Positions 5,297 to 6,440 of a stretch of DNA of 6,440 nt are shown piece by piece (position 1 is the first letter of the stretch; each line of letters opens with the position of its first letter). The notes under the pieces were generated by a model, which saw nothing but the letters and a program-made list of their open reading frames with translations, made no database searches and was not told where the DNA came from. The stretch lies in NCBI GenBank assembly GCA_002428055.1, contig DIZY01000031.1, positions 27,851 through 34,290 of the forward strand, given 5' to 3'. This DNA is from Helicobacteraceae bacterium UBA6016 (GTDB lineage Bacteria > Campylobacterota > Campylobacteria > Campylobacterales > UBA6016). The translations under genes and the position numbers were made by a program.

Positions 5297-6440
5297 TTAC
5301 TTCCTTGACTACGATGCGTATTTTCTGTAATTTTGAGTTTTTATGTCGGATTTGAATTTCATTTTGCCCAAATATATCTTGCACCGTTTTTTCAAGCTTG
5401 TGCCGATTGTTTGTTTTTGAGGAAATAATTATATTTAGACTCAGAGCATTTTCATCGGCGAAATCGGAAACTCTTATTAGTTTTGCGACAATGTCGGCGT
5501 CCATATTTGTAAACTCCGCATTGAAAAGCTCCGTATTTTGAGGCAAATCCACAGAGCTTTTTACGCCACCCTCAAGCAATGTTTTTTGGATTTTAAGCAA
5601 CGCGCCCGCATCCACTACCGACGGCTTCATTATCACGCTATTTGAGCCGTCATGATACTCGTATGATTTTATCTCGGCAAACTTCATTATCATATCTATG
5701 CCGCCTCTTTTACTCTCTTTTGGCTGCGCTTTTACATCCGTCTTCTGTCGCAACACATCAAGCAGGTTAAATTGTTTTCCCTCTCCGTTGCCTATATATA
5801 AAACACCTCGCTGTACTACCGATAGCTCTATTTTTGCGCCAACTTGCTCTGATATATTTTTCTCTACGGATTTTAGATATCCGGTATCATAGCTTTTTAC
5901 AGTATCTAAAAAAGCCGTTACTGAGTAACCGTTATCACTCTTTTCAATCGTCTTTTTTTGCAAAATAGACCTTGCGGGTTTATTGAACGCTTTTTCAAGC
6001 CCCTCGTCTATAGCGTTTTGCTCACTTTTGAAAAGTACCGCATTCTTCAGAGAAATAATAAGCGGCACGGATATTAAAACCAAAATTCCAAAAGAAACAA
6101 TCCAACGCATACCAAAATGTTTTTGGCGTCTAGCCTCAAAATAAGAGGAGTACCCAAAAAGCGAGAGTACCGCAAAAGCCGCCACAAATATCGCCGCCAT
6201 ATTGAGAAAAAACATCCAAAAACCGCCAAGCGCTATAGAAGCTTGAGCCGTGGCAAGCCCAAAAGCGCCGACGCAAAGCGGCGGCATAAGCGCTACCGAT
6301 ATGGCTACGCCGACAACTCCTTTTGAAATTTTCTCGCTAACAACCGACAAAGCGCCCGCTACACCGCAGAAAAACGCTATAAAAAGGTCAAGGATATTTG
6401 GCGTCGTACGAGCTAGTATCTCCGCTGTATTCTCTTTGAT
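5283..6440 (-). CDS. DUF389 (TIGR00341-like) membrane protein, 5' end outside window
   Basis: 385 residues are visible and the frame is open to base 6440, so the true start lies beyond the right edge. A TTG at 6350-6348 is an internal leucine codon, not the start, because the 30 residues before it are good DUF389 sequence (EILARTTPNILDLFIAFF). The hallmark ALMPPL sits at 50-55 of the visible part. Four hydrophobic segments follow in order: about 14-34, 41-62, 69-97 and 112-131. The basic loop YFEARRQKHFGMR (100-112) should be cytoplasmic, which places the remaining 254 residues in the periplasm. That tail has two alternating alpha/beta modules (about 142-217 and 250-385) joined by a Lys-rich linker (231-246). 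DUF389 proteins have no agreed function. The position upstream of two Na+/H+ antiporter genes, overlapping nhaA by 14 bases, suggests a role in ion or pH homeostasis, but that is inference. Confidence 0.88.
   Translation of the reverse strand: MKENTAEILARTTPNILDLFIAFFCGVAGALSVVSEKISKGVVGVAISVALMPPLCVGAFGLATAQASIALGGFWMFFLNMAAIFVAAFAVLSLFGYSSYFEARRQKHFGMRWIVSFGILVLISVPLIISLKNAVLFKSEQNAIDEGLEKAFNKPARSILQKKTIEKSDNGYSVTAFLDTVKSYDTGYLKSVEKNISEQVGAKIELSVVQRGVLYIGNGEGKQFNLLDVLRQKTDVKAQPKESKRGGIDMIMKFAEIKSYEYHDGSNSVIMKPSVVDAGALLKIQKTLLEGGVKSSVDLPQNTELFNAEFTNMDADIVAKLIRVSDFADENALSLNIIISSKTNNRHKLEKTVQDIFGQNEIQIRHKNSKLQKIRIVVKEVNATK
5302..5306 (-). promoter_or_regulatory. Ribosome binding site of nhaA inside the DUF389 gene
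   Basis: On the minus strand AAGGA lies 5 bases before the nhaA ATG at 5296 and inside the final codons of the DUF389 gene. It fixes the nhaA start and supports coupled translation of the two overlapping genes. Confidence 0.75.

Noticed and set aside
6348..6350. TTG as the start of the DUF389 gene
   Set aside because: The frame stays open for 30 further codons to the window edge, and those residues (EILARTTPNILDL) match the DUF389 core, so the gene is longer and truncated by the window.

Overview
The window looks like chromosomal DNA from a Campylobacterota (epsilonproteobacterial) species, most like the free-living Sulfurimonas/Sulfurovum type. This rests on moderate-to-low GC, very tight gene packing, start codons that overlap the preceding gene, a T-tract plus extended -10 promoter style, and the pairing of tgt with a TrkA-like gene start. 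The assignment comes from pattern recognition; no search was run.

Layout. The left edge holds the first 32 codons of a minus-strand gene whose N-terminus looks like a Rossmann (TrkA-N/COG3400-like) protein. A 120-bp divergent promoter region separates it from a plus-strand cluster of three genes. These are tgt (tRNA-guanine transglycosylase), an unrecognised 285-residue helical protein whose ATG overlaps the tgt stop, and a 167-residue protein resembling a cyclic-nucleotide-binding domain with a degenerate phosphate-binding cassette. This cluster ends tail-to-tail with a minus-strand operon; the two stop codons overlap, and no intrinsic terminator is visible between them.

The right 3.7 kb is that minus-strand operon, in transcription order: a DUF389 membrane protein (5' end outside the window), nhaA and nhaD. 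Adjacent reading frames overlap by 14 and 11 bases, and each downstream gene has a good Shine-Dalgarno inside the upstream gene, so translational coupling is likely. NhaA and NhaD are Na+/H+ antiporters from different structural families. Their co-translation with a DUF389 protein that carries a predicted periplasmic domain of about 250 residues suggests a sodium/pH homeostasis module. The promoter of this operon lies beyond the right edge.

There is no sign of mobile elements, CRISPR arrays, rRNA or tRNA genes, and no gene-free stretch longer than about 120 bases. Most of the content is housekeeping. The points worth a second look are the two unrecognised genes behind tgt, the DUF389-nhaA-nhaD coupling, the periplasmic DUF389 domain, and a roughly 41-residue insertion in NhaA just before its pH-sensing helix.
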